A stretch of DNA of 64,000 nucleotides from Ooceraea biroi (taxonomy: Eukaryota > Arthropoda > Insecta > Hymenoptera > Formicidae): assembly GCF_003672135.1 (NCBI RefSeq), contig NC_039507.1:11594290-11658289 (forward strand), in the 5' to 3' direction. Below are positions 10,889 through 23,119 of this stretch, piece by piece; the stretch's first letter is position 1, and each line of letters begins with the position of its first letter. The translations under genes and the position numbers were made by a program. The notes below the pieces were generated by a model. That model was given only the letters and a program-made list of their open reading frames with translations, did not search any database and had not been told where the DNA came from.

Positions 10889-12109
10889 AGTATTGTTATA
10901 TTGATGTTCTGATTTGATAAATTTATACAATAAACTATTCATGAATTAACTGCGAGAGCTTACTCCTCACGATAAGAGTTTGCGATAATAATAATCGGAC
11001 ACTCATCGAATACAAATAAAATCCGTAGCTTTCGCACGATTTGCACGATGTACTCGCGATCTACGTTCCAAGACAATCCCGGCGGGCACGCTATTTGTTT
11101 CCCGATGTTCCGCATAACAGAGTCGCGAGGCGAACGGTTGACGTCAGCGGCTCGCATTAATTGAATTCCGCACGACCGGTTATTAACATCGCCGAGCGGA
11201 TTAAAGCGAGGCCGAGCTTTTAGCGGATTTCCGGGTTTCACGCGTCGCGCCGCCACGTCGCGCCAGAATTAACTCCTCTTGTACTCGCGCGCGGATCGTA
11301 ACAAGAGCTCGCAAGCATGCTACCAATATCTTGATTGCATAGCCAGGAGAGAGAATACCGGCCGACTTCGTTGAATTCTACTAATTCGTCCATAATCGGT
11401 AAAACATAAGATAAACCGCGATGACAAGAATAAATCATGGCATTACTAAACTAGCACCGAATATGAAATAAAGTTCTGAGATAATTTTTTAGTTTTAAAT
11501 TAGTAACGGTTAGATTAGAATAAAATGCGAAAATGCGAAATATAAAAATTGTCAAGTCGAAGATATGATGGTAAATTGTTTATGAAATTACGTTCGAGAT
11601 TATATAACATGTATTATTCACGAAAGTATGAAGATATTGAGAAACTCAAATTTATTAATTTTTTCAATTGTACACGATATTATCACCAATAATTCTGATC
11701 TATCTGATAACTATCGTAAATGTCATCTTATTTTATCCTGACATGATCTGTACGAGAATGATTGCAAAACTAGTTTTATATTTAATGCATCTTTCAGTAT
11801 GAGGCATTAGTGCTCATATAAACAATATTGAAACAATAATAAAGATACAAGTGTCGCAAATTTATAGGAAGCTCACATGAATCAAAGGAAATGACGAAAA
11901 CAAAAAATTTTTAAGTCAATTAGGAATTTCATTTTTCATTTCAAATTCAGGACTATAGCCTCTTTAAAAATACATGACGTAAGATTTATAGATTAACCGA
12001 AGGTGTGTGCAGCATTATTCATCATGTAGAAAACGTGATGAAGCGAAGGCAAATAAATTGTAAATAAATGTTTTCGTAAATGTTTTCAAATATGTATTTA
12101 GAACATATG
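9863..12109. other. Non-coding stretch with one GC-richer island
   Basis: No gene is recognised. An (ATT)n microsatellite lies at 10847-10886. The island at about 10950-11440 is richer in CG and TCGCG words than its flanks, as at some insect promoters, but has no convincing start or splice signal. The remainder is AT-rich. Confidence 0.5.
10847..10886. repeat. (ATT)n microsatellite
   Basis: About 13 uninterrupted ATT units. Confidence 0.95.
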
Positions 12110-13650
12110 AAATTCAGCACTGACTTTTTGAAGCACCGACTGCAAAAGTTCGTGGAAACTTGTGCGAAGCGCATTCACAGGGACGGCGCGACAACGGCGA
12201 TTTCTTTACAACAAGGAATCGGAAAAAGCGTAAGGCATGTATGAATAAATACAAATAGATACGAATATATGACACATATGCACGCGTACACAACACACAC
12301 AATGCACACGTACAATCGTACTCTGCAACACTGTCGCGACGACATAGCTCGTCGACTTGAAAAGCGAACGCGTGATATGCAGAAAAACTGTGCATCGGAC
12401 AATTACCTCGATTATGTTTCTGCTCCGTTCTGCCGTTTTTCCGCTTCTTGCCAGCAGTATCTCGTTGATAAAGAGACGTAGAGGGAGGCGAGCCGGCAGG
12501 CTGGCCGTAATATCACTGATCGTGCTTGTCGTCGTCCTCCAAGCAGACACAAATCGTTCTTTCACCGTTCATCGGTGGCGACGAATTGTCGCGTTTCCGT
12601 GGTATAATCACGACGACACGCACACGCACACGCACACGCACGCACGCACGTATAGACGGGGGTCCAGCACGCGCGTGTAGTCAGGCTTGATGAGCGGCAT
12701 TCGCACACGCGCGCGCGTGCGAGGAAGACCAAGAAAGGCTATCTCTCTCTCGTGCAGAATTTCTTTCTCAGCCGCAACTCTCACGCGTAAACACGTGAGT
12801 GGGAGGATTGTATCGCGATTATTACGTGCCGCCGTGATAATGCGCGTGCGCACATCCGTATTACGTATCACAGAAGTACGGAAGAATCCTCTCGGTCATC
12901 AGCACTCGATGTGGCGCACTTGTATCACTCGTAGCGTATAGGTTCCTAGCTCCTGTATGCACTCGTATCGCTTCGTTCTCCCCTCGAGAACGGGGAGAGA
13001 GAGGCGGCGGGGGATGATACCGACAGTAAAGACGACGACTAAGTATCGAACGTGAGAACACTGACGCGAAAACAACTCGGACGAGATGCGGATGAAATGG
13101 CTCTCACATCGGATCTACCTCGCGAGAAAGAATTCGATTCGTCTTTCCTCGTCGCTAAACAACTCGTGTTGTCGAGCAGCGAACGCGCGCGGCGATTACA
13201 GTAAACTCGTCAGAAGCTGAATACCACCACGCTTCGAGGTCGACGAGCGACTGAACCTCACCGCTGTAGGAAGTGTCGAGTGGAAGGTTGCCGCCAGACG
13301 CGCGACCTACCTCCCCGCTCCCGCCGAGCCTCAATTGAGCGCCGAGCAAGAGACGGCGCACAATCGACGACTGGGAGAACGGAATTCGTCGGCTGTAATC
13401 GGCTGCGGCCAGCCAATCGTGCATCTTCGTTGGCGGCGGTGCCAACGGAAATAATCGAACCGCAGTCGTGGCGCGTGAGCGGGGAAGATCGTCACGAAAT
13501 CGTGGCATTCAGCGGCAATGGAGTAGGAGAGGGAGACTCACCGACTTCCTCGAAGCTTTCTTGTGATCGCGATCGCGATTGTCGTCGAGCTAACCCCGGC
13601 CGATCGTTCCCACTTGTACGCGACGTCAAACGCGCAAGCGATGAGGATGA
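12110..13650. promoter_or_regulatory. CpG-rich region, possible promoter
   Basis: About 1.5 kb of high GC and dense CG dinucleotides in an AT-rich window, with a CACG/CACA microsatellite at 12611-12652. Overlapping long frames occur on both strands (for example 13280-13891 + and 13155-13508 -), as expected from composition alone. On the minus strand a splice-donor-like GTGAGT follows AAGTCG at 13546. That would fit a minus-strand 5' exon spliced leftwards, perhaps in the same direction as the candidate exon at 7899-7992. No TATA box or recognisable protein was found, so the promoter role is an inference. Confidence 0.3.
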
Positions 13651-14445
13651 CCAAGGGGGAGATAACCTCACAGTGATTCTTCATATCCTTTCCCCTCTTA
13701 AAACGACTCAACAGTGTCAACGGCATGAGAAAAAAATTCATCACATTTTCGTGTATGAAGAGTTCACGAAATGTACACGTATTTTCAATCATTTAAACGG
13801 TATGCTGCGGGCACTGTTAATGGAAAAATTGCAGATTGCTGTTGACTATCAATCACGCGCATTTAATTTACGTAAATTCTTATTTACGTAATTTATGAGG
13901 AAAAATCTTTCCTTAAGTATGCGCTTAAAAGATGTTTGTCAAAGTGCAAGAAATGTTTTAATTCTCTATGATTCTTTTATTTGATCAAAACTGTTTGGAA
14001 AGTCCTTGACAAATATAAAAATTATATTATATACATTACAATAAAAAATATAGAAAAATGTATCAAAAAATTTTGTTGAGTACTGTGTATCATGTTAGTA
14101 ATAAAATTATTTCTTATATTTATAATAAAATATTTTTATTATGCGACGGAATGTATTTATGCTAAAAAGTAAATAGTTATATATTTTAGCAGTTAGTAAT
14201 TTATTTAAATGTATCTTTTAATTTCATGCTATAAATTCACTGGATATGTACAAGAATACTCTTTCTTCTTTTTTCATATTATGAATATATCCAGAATATA
14301 TGCAATTTTACGATAATAATAATAATATTACAGCCATTACTGGGATATATATTAGTTTTCCAATTTATTAATCTTAATATTTTTCAGGAAAATTTTTCTG
14401 CGTGTGGTAAGAAATGCATATTTTAATGAAATAAGTTTTCGAGAA
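13651..14445. other. AT-rich non-coding stretch
   Basis: No gene or repeat family is recognised. It lies between the CpG-rich region and the TA microsatellite. Confidence 0.55.
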
Positions 14446-14450
14446 TATAT

Positions 14451-14496
<46 letters not shown>
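14446..14496. repeat. (TA)n microsatellite
   Basis: About 50 bases of almost pure TA, directly upstream of the mariner relic. Confidence 0.95.
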
Positions 14497-14498
<2 letters not shown>

Positions 14499-14776
14499 CA
14501 CTTCATATCTGTTAGTATAATCCTTTAATTTGTTCGAAAATGGAATTTGTTTTTGTGCGAAAAAGTGCACATCCCACACTGTACGTCTTTTTTTTAATTT
14601 TATTAGCGTAAAACCGCTGACAAAAATTATTTGTACTACTTGTGGCAAAAATATAAATATAGCCGAAAGTACATGTCGCGATTGGTTTCGTAAATTTAAA
14701 AGTTGTGATTTCGACGTGAACGATAAGCTACTGAAAGATTATTTGTGTAAATCAGATATTGTATTAGAGATCATAT

Positions 14777-15088
14777 TGTGGGAGGCCTCGAAGAATCGTG
14801 CGAACGTACATCGATTGGAAAGGTGACAAACATGTTTTGATGTACGATTCTAATAACACCTAGAATGATCCACCGAGATGAGCTGCGAGCGAGAGAATGC
14901 CCGGTCGGGACTCTCCTTCGTGACGGGTTCCAGGACGGACGATCCTGAGCGTGATTGTACAACGTGAAACTAAATATACTAGTTATTTATTATTAAATAC
15001 ACTTGGTCTTATGTAGCTCATTCGACGCCCTTAGATCGGTCTTTCTTAAATTCTTGATTCTATGTGTTCTCCTCTGTTTTTCATTACA
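14777..15088. mobile_element. LTR-like insert in the mariner
   Basis: This 312-bp block, TGTGGGAGGC...TTTTTCATTACA, interrupts the mariner coding sequence and is more GC-rich than it. It begins TG and ends CA like an LTR and has an AATAC/TTATTAAATA-rich centre that could be a polyadenylation region. No target duplication is visible (CATAT left, CTCGA right), so the exact ends are uncertain. It is probably an old solo LTR. Confidence 0.45.
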
Positions 15089-15815
15089 CTCGAAACAGCT
15101 CGAAAAAAATGCAATGAAGAATTAGAGGTGTTATCGAATGAAGATTTGAGTCAAACGCAACAACAGTTTGCATAGCAGCTAGGAGTGACTCAAGCAATTT
15201 TCAATCAATTAAAAGCAATTGGAAAGATACTGAAGGAAAGAAGATGGTTCTATATATATTATCCGAGCGTATGATTGACAACTGATCAGACTGTCTGTCT
15301 TTCGTTGATTGCTAAGCAAAAGAAAAAGAGTTTTCAGTGGAAAATTGTTACAGGAGATGAAAAGTAGATATATTATAATTCCAAGCGCAAAAAACATTGG
15401 ATAGCTAATCTCATCCAATGTTTTAACACTACAATGCAACATCAACGGCCACGGGTTTCTAAATTTGGTGAGATATGAAAGGAATCTATCTATAAGCTTC
15501 TGAATCAAATGATTACAGCGGAACGCTACGGCCGATAATTGAACTATTTGACCTATTAGTTAGATGAAAAGACACTATTGGCCGAGAATTTCTTTATAAG
15601 AATTCTCGGTCACATGTTACTGCCGCGACCCAACAAACTTTAATGGAGTTCGAATGGGAAGCTCTGCCGCATCCGGCGTACTCTCCAAACATTGCGCTTT
15701 TGAACCAGCATTTGTTCTGGTTCATGCAGTACAGTCTTTCCGGCATACCGAAATGGCATGCCTATTTCTGAAATTCGATCGAGATCCGAAAATGACTCGA
15801 TGACTTCATTGTCTT

Positions 15816-15975
15816 TGACGCGGAGTTCAAGTTAACAGTGGAACGGTTTTCTTTATTCTGTTTCAAGAGAACAAATTACAAAATGATGTGAAGCTAATCA
15901 ATAAACAAATATGTTTGTGTCAAGTTGCTAAGATATCAGCGTATGGTCATGAGCGCAATTATGATATCCTTGACA
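15816..15975 (-). repeat. Copia 3' LTR
   Basis: 160 bp. In element orientation it starts TGTCAAGGATAT and ends CCGCGTCA. It is preceded by the polypurine tract and followed by the GTCTT duplication. Confidence 0.93.
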
Positions 15976-15986
15976 CTCCCACTCGC
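15976..15986 (-). other. Copia polypurine tract
   Basis: In element orientation GCGAGTGGGAG sits directly before the 3' LTR. It is the expected place for the plus-strand primer; the run is short and imperfect. Confidence 0.65.
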
Positions 15987-15994
15987 GAAGAACC

Positions 15995-18198
15995 TTATGC
16001 CATTCCAAGTCCATCTCGATTGATCAGGAACTTTTCTCGAGTCAAAGGTTTTGTGAAGATGTCTGCGAGTTGGTCTCTGCTTGCCACTTGTTGAACCTTC
16101 AGCTTTTCTTCTTGGTAAACGTGTCGAACATAATGAAATTTTACATCAATATGTTTTGTGCGTCGGTGAAACACTGGATTGATGATTAGTTTGACGACTG
16201 CTGCGTTGTCACAATTTAACGTGGTCGACGACTCCTGAATTACGCCGATCTCTTCTAATAAACCACGAGCCCACACAATTTCTTTTGATGCATCGTGAGC
16301 TGCAATATATTCGGCATCCGTTGTGGAAGTTGCAACAACTCCTTGCTTGCGTGCCGACTAAATCACAGGTCCTTTATTTAGTAATAAAACGACACTACTC
16401 ATTGATTTACGTGTGTCAGTACACGTAGCAAAATCTGCATCCGAAAAAGCGATTAACTTATTTGGTTGTTCACCTCCTCCATCGAATGTAATGCCGAGTT
16501 TAGTTGCCTTGTAAATAGCGGAGCACACGTTTTGCTACTTTCCAATGTTGATTTGATGGATTCACTAGAAACTGCGACAAATTGCTAACAGCAAAAGCGA
16601 TGTCCGGACGAGTACCAACAGCAAGATATATTAGCGAACCGATGACCTGCCGATAAGGAATGTTCGCTTCCACTGCTTTCATTGTATTATCGTTTCGACA
16701 TAATACTTTGTTCGCATCCATTGGAGTTGCAATTACGTTTGACTCATCCATCTCGAATTTTTGTAAAACATTGCGTATGTAGGCTGACTGATGGATTCGA
16801 ATCTTCTTTGCGTTTAGATCTTGTTCGATTTCAATCCCAAGATAGCACTTGGCTTCCAATTCGGTTATTTCGAACTTCTTCAGCTTTGCAAGCAAGTCAT
16901 TTATTAAAACTTCAGATTGTCCAACTACTAATCCATCGTCCACATACAATGCAAGTAACAGTGAACCTTCGGAATTTGAGTACATACACGGGTCATAATT
17001 TGTCGATTCCATTTTGAATTTCTTCAGTGTATCATCCAATTTTCGATGCCATTGTCGCGGTGCTTGTTTCAAGCCATAAAGGCTTTTACGTAAAAGACAT
17101 ACGTGATCACTTCCATCATCAAAACCTTCAGGTTGAACCATGTAAATTGTCTCATGAAGGTCTCCACGCAAGAATGCTGTTTTGACATCAAATTGTCGAA
17201 TCTTGAAATTCTTCGCTGTTGCAGTGGAGAGTAATATTCGAATAGATTCGAATCGTGCGACTGGAGCAAAGGTTTCCTTAAAATCTATTCCTGCTTTCTG
17301 CGAACAACCCTTGATGACCAAACGTGCCTTGTACCTATCAATTGTACCGTCAGGCTTCATCTTGATGCGGAAAACCCATTTGTTAGAAATTGCCTTTCGT
17401 TGTTTCGGAAATTCAACCAGCTCCCACGTATTAGTCTTCTGAAGAGAAGCAATTTCTTCCTTCATTGCTGCCTCCCATTGTTTGGCATCAGGTGACTGTC
17501 TTGCTTCTTCTAAAGTTTCAGGCGTTACTTCAATAAATAATGCATCAGTTATTGCAGTCAACGCACACATTGGTGTCTTGCTTCTTGTTCGACTTACTAT
17601 CGAATCGTTTGTTGTTTGACGCGTTTGAATATCCTCGCGAACTCCCACTGATTCGCGACTGTGTCTGTCAGCATGATCACCTTCGATTTTCAAGGGTTTG
17701 CATACCTTTTCGCATCCTGTTTCAAGCTTATCGTCATCTGACTTCAATTCTTCAGTTCTAATTGGCTCAGGTAAATTAATGATTTGCTTGGGTGCTGGTT
17801 CGACAACAATTACATCTCTTGACACGACTACACGCTTCGAACCACGTTCCCAAAGCCGATATGCCTTTTGGCCAAGCATATATCCTACGAGTACCATTTC
17901 TCGACTCTTGTTATCAAACTTCTTGCGTTGAGTTTTATCGGTATGCATGTAAGCATGACTTCCGAAGATTCGTAGATGTGAAACGTCTGGTTTTTTACCT
18001 GACCAGACCTCAAGAGGAGTCTTACCGTTTAATCGAACAAGTGGAATGCGATTACGAATGTGCGCTGCCGTTCGTACCGCTTCACCCCCACAAGCTTCTT
18101 GGTAAGTTTGTTGCTGCCAACATGCTTCGCGCCATTTCAACAATTGTTCGGTTTTGTCGTTCTACGCGACCATTTTATTCTGGACAATACGGAGTTGA
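15995..18198 (-). pseudogene. Copia pol 3' part: integrase end, RT, RNase H
   Basis: From the end of integrase this segment encodes the Copia reverse transcriptase (WVFRIKMKPDGTIDRYKARL, FDVKTAFLRGDLHE, catalytic LALYVDDG) and RNase H (SDADFA, DAEYIAAHDASKEIVW, NCDNAAV, HIDVKFHYVR), ending in TAA at 15995. The long open part is 16500-18143. Lesions: a stop (TAA where relatives have CAA, about 18168) just after STPYCPE; one extra G in a G-run near 18087, which shifts frame; one extra A near 16500 at the RT/RNase H junction; and TAG in place of Trp near 16370. All catalytic residues I can check remain in place, so decay is recent. Confidence 0.92.
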
Positions 18199-19122
18199 AA
18201 ATTCGTGAACAATGTTATTTCGATGACATACATTATTCATTGCATCCGAAAGAAACTCTTTTGCGTTATCAGACCGTAAACGTCGTACCTTATTGCCGCT
18301 GGACTCAGCTAACGCAATTACCTCTTCCAATTTTTGCACTATTTCCGACTTGCTGCGTATTGGAAATACTACAACCACATCGCTGAAATCATCAACAAAA
18401 AGTGCCATGAGCTTCGAACCATCCAGTGCATCGACTGACATCGGACCACATATGTCAAAATGAAATAATTCTCCTGGCATTTTGGCTCTATTTGTTGAAT
18501 TCTTGAAAGACTTGCGGGCCATTTTTCCTAATATGCAACCTTCGCATATTTGCTGTTTTTCGTCACATTGTGCATCACAACAAGCCTCTATTCCTGTAAC
18601 ATCATTACTACGTATTAATTCACACACTGTCCGGAAATTCGTGTGACCAAACCTCTCGTGCCACACTTTAACAGATACAGCGTCACTCGCGACGTTTGCC
18701 TCGAAACATGGAATTGCCTTCATTTTGATACGATAAAGACCGCTTCCTGGACGATATCCTATAAGAACGAGTCGACCGTTTTTCTTAAGTGTCATATAAC
18801 ACTTATTAAACGTTGCAATAGCACCACGATCTGTTGACGAACCAATACCAAATAAATTTTTGCCTAAATCCGGCACATATAATACATCTGCAAGTGTCTG
18901 TCGTTTTGTATAACCTCTAAGATCAAAAACTGCATCAATCATACCGCGGCCTCTAGCATAAATAACTTCTTCATTGCCTACTGTGATCGCCATTGAATTA
19001 TCATTGATCTCGACAAAATTTTGAAAAATTTCGCGTCGTGGTGACATGTGGTGTGTTGCGCCAGTATCGACAAACCATACCTCAGTGAAGTTATCGATGT
19101 CGCTCTCTTTCACCATTAGCAA
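18175..19122 (-). pseudogene. Copia protease and integrase segment
   Basis: A 315-codon open stretch. It begins with the aspartic protease (WFVDTGATHHMS, catalytic Asp near residue 19). Next come the pre-integrase zinc-binding region (VWHERFGHTN and later CEGCILGKMARKS, an HHCC pattern) and the integrase core with its first Asp in FDICGPMS and second Asp in RSDNAKEF. The catalytic Glu lies just past a stop codon, in VERQNRT. The same frame continues upstream into the zinc knuckle, so gag and pol were one polyprotein as in Copia. Integrase inserts the DNA copy in the host genome; this copy is cut off by the stop. Confidence 0.92.
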
Positions 19123-19154
19123 CTCGTTGTTAACTGTTGTTGAAGCCTCTCCAG

Positions 19155-19919
19155 TTACTGTCTCCGACTTTGATTTTCTGCATTCAGATTTACGATGTCC
19201 AGGCTTGCCACAACGATAACGCCGTTGAATTTCTTCGATTTGTGTTTAACGTCGATTTGGCCTTTCTTTGACTTGACCTTAAAGCTATTATCAGTACTCT
19301 TCTTCAGAACCAAAGCCGCTGATGTTTTATCCTCAAGCGTCAGTCTCGTCAACGATGCTTCTAGAGCCTCTTCCTTGAGTAACCGCGGCAACAGATTTGC
19401 CATAGTTTGCTGATCAGCTGGCATCGAGTCCCAGGCTGATTGTGAGATCACGTGCCGATATTTAGCCGGTAAACTGTGTAACGTCTTCGTAACGATTGCG
19501 ACTTCATCTTGTTTATGACCGAGATCTTCAAGTTTTCTCGCCATTTCTTCGATCTTTGACACATGCTGCCCTATAGTCATACCTTCTTCCATGCGATACT
19601 CGAAGAATTTTTGAAGCAACAGATGAACGGTCGTCTTATCTCGTAATTCGTACAGAGAAGAGAGCCGTGTCCACATTTCATTTGCCGTTTTTAGATTCAT
19701 GATCTGACGTACAACATTCGCTTCCAGGGCATTTCCAATGACTAGTCGAGCCTTCCTATCGAGTTTAATCCATTCAGCTTGCTTGCTCGCTTCCGACGGA
19801 CATTTCAATGTACCATCGACCACTTCCAGAAGATCGTGCACCGCCAGAAACGACTCAATCTGAAAACGCTACACCGCGAAATCTTCGCCGTTGAATTTTG
19901 ATAGCACCAGTTTCTCCAT
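19155..19919 (-). pseudogene. Copia gag segment
   Basis: The likely original start is the ATG at 19919 (MEKLVLSKFNGEDFAV). A TAG at 19871-19869 replaces codon 17, Trp in the pattern of this family. The rest reads as the Copia-type Gag (UBN2-like) domain, for example NALEANVVRQIMNLKTANEM and SLYELRDKTTVHLLLQKFFE. A one-base loss near 19225 throws the frame off just before the zinc knuckle. That knuckle reads RYRCGKPGHRKSEC, in which the first of its four metal ligands (Cys) is replaced by Arg. Gag would form the particle around the element RNA; this one is inactive. Confidence 0.88.
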
Positions 19920-20008
19920 TGTGTGTTTAGCATAACACGAACGATATCTTCTTAATTATTTCACGTCGCGAACAGCTCAAATGACTCGATATATTATTTT
20001 TGACTAGA

Positions 20009-20021
20009 CTGGCCCATAACC
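20009..20021 (-). other. Copia primer-binding site, initiator-tRNA half type
   Basis: In element orientation GGTTATGGGCCAG directly follows the 5' LTR. Drosophila copia is primed by an internal fragment of initiator tRNA-Met, whose anticodon-region complement is GGTTATGGGCCCAG; this site matches with one C missing. The second Copia copy in this window has an equivalent site. Confidence 0.8.
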
Positions 20022-20178
20022 TGACGCGGAGTTCAAGTTAACAGTGGAACGGTTTTCTTTATTCTGTTTCAAGAGAACAAATTATAAAATATGAAGCTAA
20101 TCAATAAACAAATATGTTTGTGTCAAGTTGCTAAGATATCAGCGTATGGTCATGAGCGCAATTATGATATCCTTGACA
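20022..20178 (-). repeat. Copia 5' LTR
   Basis: 157 bp, nearly identical to the 3' LTR: one C/T difference and a 3-bp indel. It is flanked by GTCTT at 20179-20183. Confidence 0.93.
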
Positions 20179-20256
20179 GTCTTAAAGACAATTCGTTTTT
20201 CCCTCGGGGAATGAATCCATCTCTGGAATGAAAGATGGCAAAAGATTGTAGATGCA

Positions 20257-22614
20257 GACGAAAAATTTAATTATTTTAATATATTTAATATATTTATATT
20301 TTATATTTTAATTAATAATATTGCTTCCTTACATAATTGTTAATAAAGAACATTTTGATAAAAGCGGCGAAAACTTATTTTTACATCTCTATACAATAAG
20401 AAAAAGGATCTACCAATTAATGACAAGATATGACACATGGAAAGTAATTGAGGCTAATAATTACTAAACGCTTCATATAAGCGAATAATGAATTACTACG
20501 TCAATTATAATTCGAATTTACAGAATGATATAAATCATAAATGTATTAAGTAAATTAATTCCATCCATTTGTGAAAAATAGAATAAAAGAATAAAAATTA
20601 TCAATTCTTTTGAAAAAGAATAATTCAATGTACTATGTGCTAATTTTTTGAGCATTGTGATTTGACTTATTAATGAACTATATCTAGAATTTATCTTGCA
20701 TAACAAACAATAATCCACAACTGAAATGTAAAATGCCGGAAAAAGGAAAAAAGGGAAGAAATTGCGATACTGAAATTGCTACTTAAATTGATTGTCATAA
20801 TGATAATAAAATATATAAATGTAAATATTTACCTGTCGCGAATGCTCAATAATAAAATTTAGTGTACGCGTTTGGAAAGAAACATCTTTGGATATGGCAC
20901 TTGTGAAGTAACGTTTCATTATTTGATTTTGAATCATCCTTATCTCTACACTGAGTATAATACATTGATAATAATATTTTTTGCACTCGTGATAATCTAT
21001 AACGTCAGTTGTCGGATTATATGTATTTACGCAATCTATAAAGACGTGGTTAATAACCAGTTTTCAATTTATTTATTTCTGATGCTACGAAACGTTTTAA
21101 TGTTTATAAGAAAAAAGGAATATTTTATTATCAAGCGAAATTTGTTAATTTAAAAAGGCAAAGAGATAGATAAAAGGAAAAGTAAGCAAAAGATAATGTA
21201 AACGAGATATAAGAGTTTCAAACTTATCAACATATTTACCATATTGCGTGATATATGACATATATATGTAATATTCACTTTAAAATACTAACTTTCTGGT
21301 TATTATTATTAAAATTATTATCAGAAATAGTAATCACAAGAACATTATAAATAAAACATTAATCTTGTAAATTATAAAGCTTATTTGAGAAAATTATATG
21401 GTCAAGAAACTTTTAAGTGTATTATCTATGCATCATATATATTATCATGCATTATATACATATAAATAATAAGTACATACGTTAGACATACATATATGTA
21501 TACATATGTAGGACGGGTTAAAAGTCTGGATATACTTTTGACAACTTTTAAATAAATAGAGATAGGAAGTTAAAATTTTGTGAGATTTTATGAAATCATA
21601 AAATCATATATAATCATGTATAATCATGTCCATCTCCCACCTACGAGACAAGAAAGTGGGGATGACTCAAAAATCGTAAGTATCATGAAGGATTGACTAG
21701 GGGCTCATTTAAAAGTAATTTTAAAGACGAGAACAATGTTCTTTGAAAATGTTTGCTACAATTGCTATCTTTCTCAATCCAGGGTTATGGTTTTGTAAAC
21801 AAAAATTACTGTTTTTTGTGTTACAGTCCCAGAATGGCGAGGATATGATGAATATCAAATTCTATGTGTGTGTGCATGCTGCGTGCGTGCGCACATGTGT
21901 AGATACATGTGTACATTTTTAGATTTATTATTGTAAATTCAATTCAATATTAATTCATAATAATGTTTTAGGATGCATAGTGGTAGGTTCATATGCTTAG
22001 CATAAGATTTTTTAAATTATTTTCACAAGTTATCTTTAAACTTAAATTATATTATATATTACTGACTTGATCGAACTTATTAATCCATCATAATCTCAAG
22101 CAAACAACTCTCTCCCCTTCTTCTTTCCGGAACAATCAACTATCACCGCAGTTTTCTCACTTATCTTAATTGCAAAATGTGAAAAGTGCTGCAATAAACT
22201 GTTAAGTAACATTTATTTGATCTGTTTTGTAATTTGTCTATTCTTTTATTGCACATACATATAAAAATAACAAAGTATCTATATCAGGATAGAATTCTTC
22301 AGTCAACTTGCAGTGTTTTTCCATAATTGAAATGTTGGAGCATGCGGCTATCTCTTGAGATATACCTAATCGCAAATAAAGAACACATTTTGTAAACTCT
22401 ATATTTTCAGGAGATATTCCTGGTAATGTAGGAATGAAAATCTGGATGAAAATATATCAAAATATATTTTTATGTAGAAATGTGTTAAAATAATTGTTTG
22501 TCATAGCAAACGAGTACATTTTTTACCAATCAATCTTGACTTTGCTACAACGAGTTTATTTTTCGTCCCGAATATGCATTATCGTCTACTGTAATCTCTC
22601 GTTATATAATTTCG
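20257..22614. other. AT-rich non-coding stretch
   Basis: The first 150 bases are probably the untranslated end of the mariner relic. Beyond that no gene or repeat family was recognised. A short GT-rich tract lies near 21865-21900. Reading frames here are short and without family features. Confidence 0.5.
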
Positions 22615-23119
22615 TACACAGTTGGAAAATTGGTGTTTTCTTGTTAAAAAATATGCCGGTTAACATTTTTGTGTTAAATATTTAACACATTTATGTGTTA
22701 ATTTAACATGTTGCTGTTGTGTTAATTCAACTCAAGTGTTAAATTTTTAAAACAACTAAAAAAAAGTGTAAAAATCACACATTGTGCACCTATTTTTAAT
22801 TTTACACAATAGATATGTTCCGTATTATTAGTGACAAGTTTTATCTGTTAAACTTTACAGAAAACTATGTTGAGAGTAAAGATGTATGTAAAAATAACTT
22901 TTTTTCGAGTTAATTTTATCATTAAAAATATGTTGATTTTACACAAAATTTATTTCAAATTACTTCGCAGTTTGCATTCATTTTAAGTTAAAATATTAAC
23001 ATAATATTAGTGTCACCATTTAACATATCCATATTATGTTAAATTAACACAAAAATTTATGTGGACCGTTTGGGACATGTGATATCTGTTAAATTTAACA
23101 CAAATTGTTCAACTGTGTA
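22615..23119 (+). mobile_element. TIR element, 505 bp, copy 1
   Basis: The ends are TACACAGTTGGAAAATTGGTG and, inverted, TACACAGTTGAACAATTTGTG. The interior is rich in TTAACAC and GTGTTAA words and has no transposase frame. A second copy in the opposite orientation at 27685-28190 is almost identical end to end, which fixes the boundaries. Outside the ends, TACTGTAATCTCTCGT (22587-22602) resembles TACTATAATCTCTCGT (23117-23132), but 12 bases separate the first from the terminus, so I do not call it a target duplication. Confidence 0.75.

Larger units (their letters stand above)
15816..20178 (-). mobile_element. Full-length Copia retrotransposon
   Basis: A 4.36-kb element on the minus strand with LTRs at both ends and a perfect 5-bp target duplication GTCTT (15811-15815 and 20179-20183). 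Reading 5' to 3' on the minus strand it has LTR, tRNA primer site, one gag-pol frame in the Copia domain order (Gag, zinc knuckle, protease, integrase, reverse transcriptase, RNase H), a polypurine tract and LTR. The LTRs differ by one substitution and one 3-bp indel, so insertion is fairly recent. The polyprotein carries three nonsense changes and three single-base frameshifts, so this copy cannot move without help. It sits inside an older mariner. Confidence 0.95.
14540..20256 (+). pseudogene. Mariner transposase relic split by two insertions
   Basis: Starting near the ATG at 14540, the plus strand encodes the mariner DNA-binding part (ESTCRDWFRKFKSCDFD). It resumes at 15089 (NEELEVLSNEDLSQTQQQ, LGVTQAIFNQLKAIGK), then the catalytic part (KSFQWKIVTGDEK, ITAERY, ATQQTLMEFEWE). 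The last piece follows the Copia insertion at 20184 (FFPRGM). The first catalytic Asp (TGDEK) is present. The second motif, normally HDNARPH, reads YKNSRSH, and the third Asp region reads LLNQHLF, so both later Asp are lost. Many stops and frameshifts confirm it is dead. The gaps at 14777-15088 and 15816-20178 are later insertions. Confidence 0.85.

Noticed and set aside
13280..13891. 203-codon plus-strand frame in the CpG-rich region
   Set aside because: Equally long frames occur on the other strand and in other phases of this GC-rich stretch; no domain, and no codon pattern or start context to support it.
16682..18386. Several plus-strand frames across the Copia element
   Set aside because: They are antisense to the reverse transcriptase and integrase; no family similarity.
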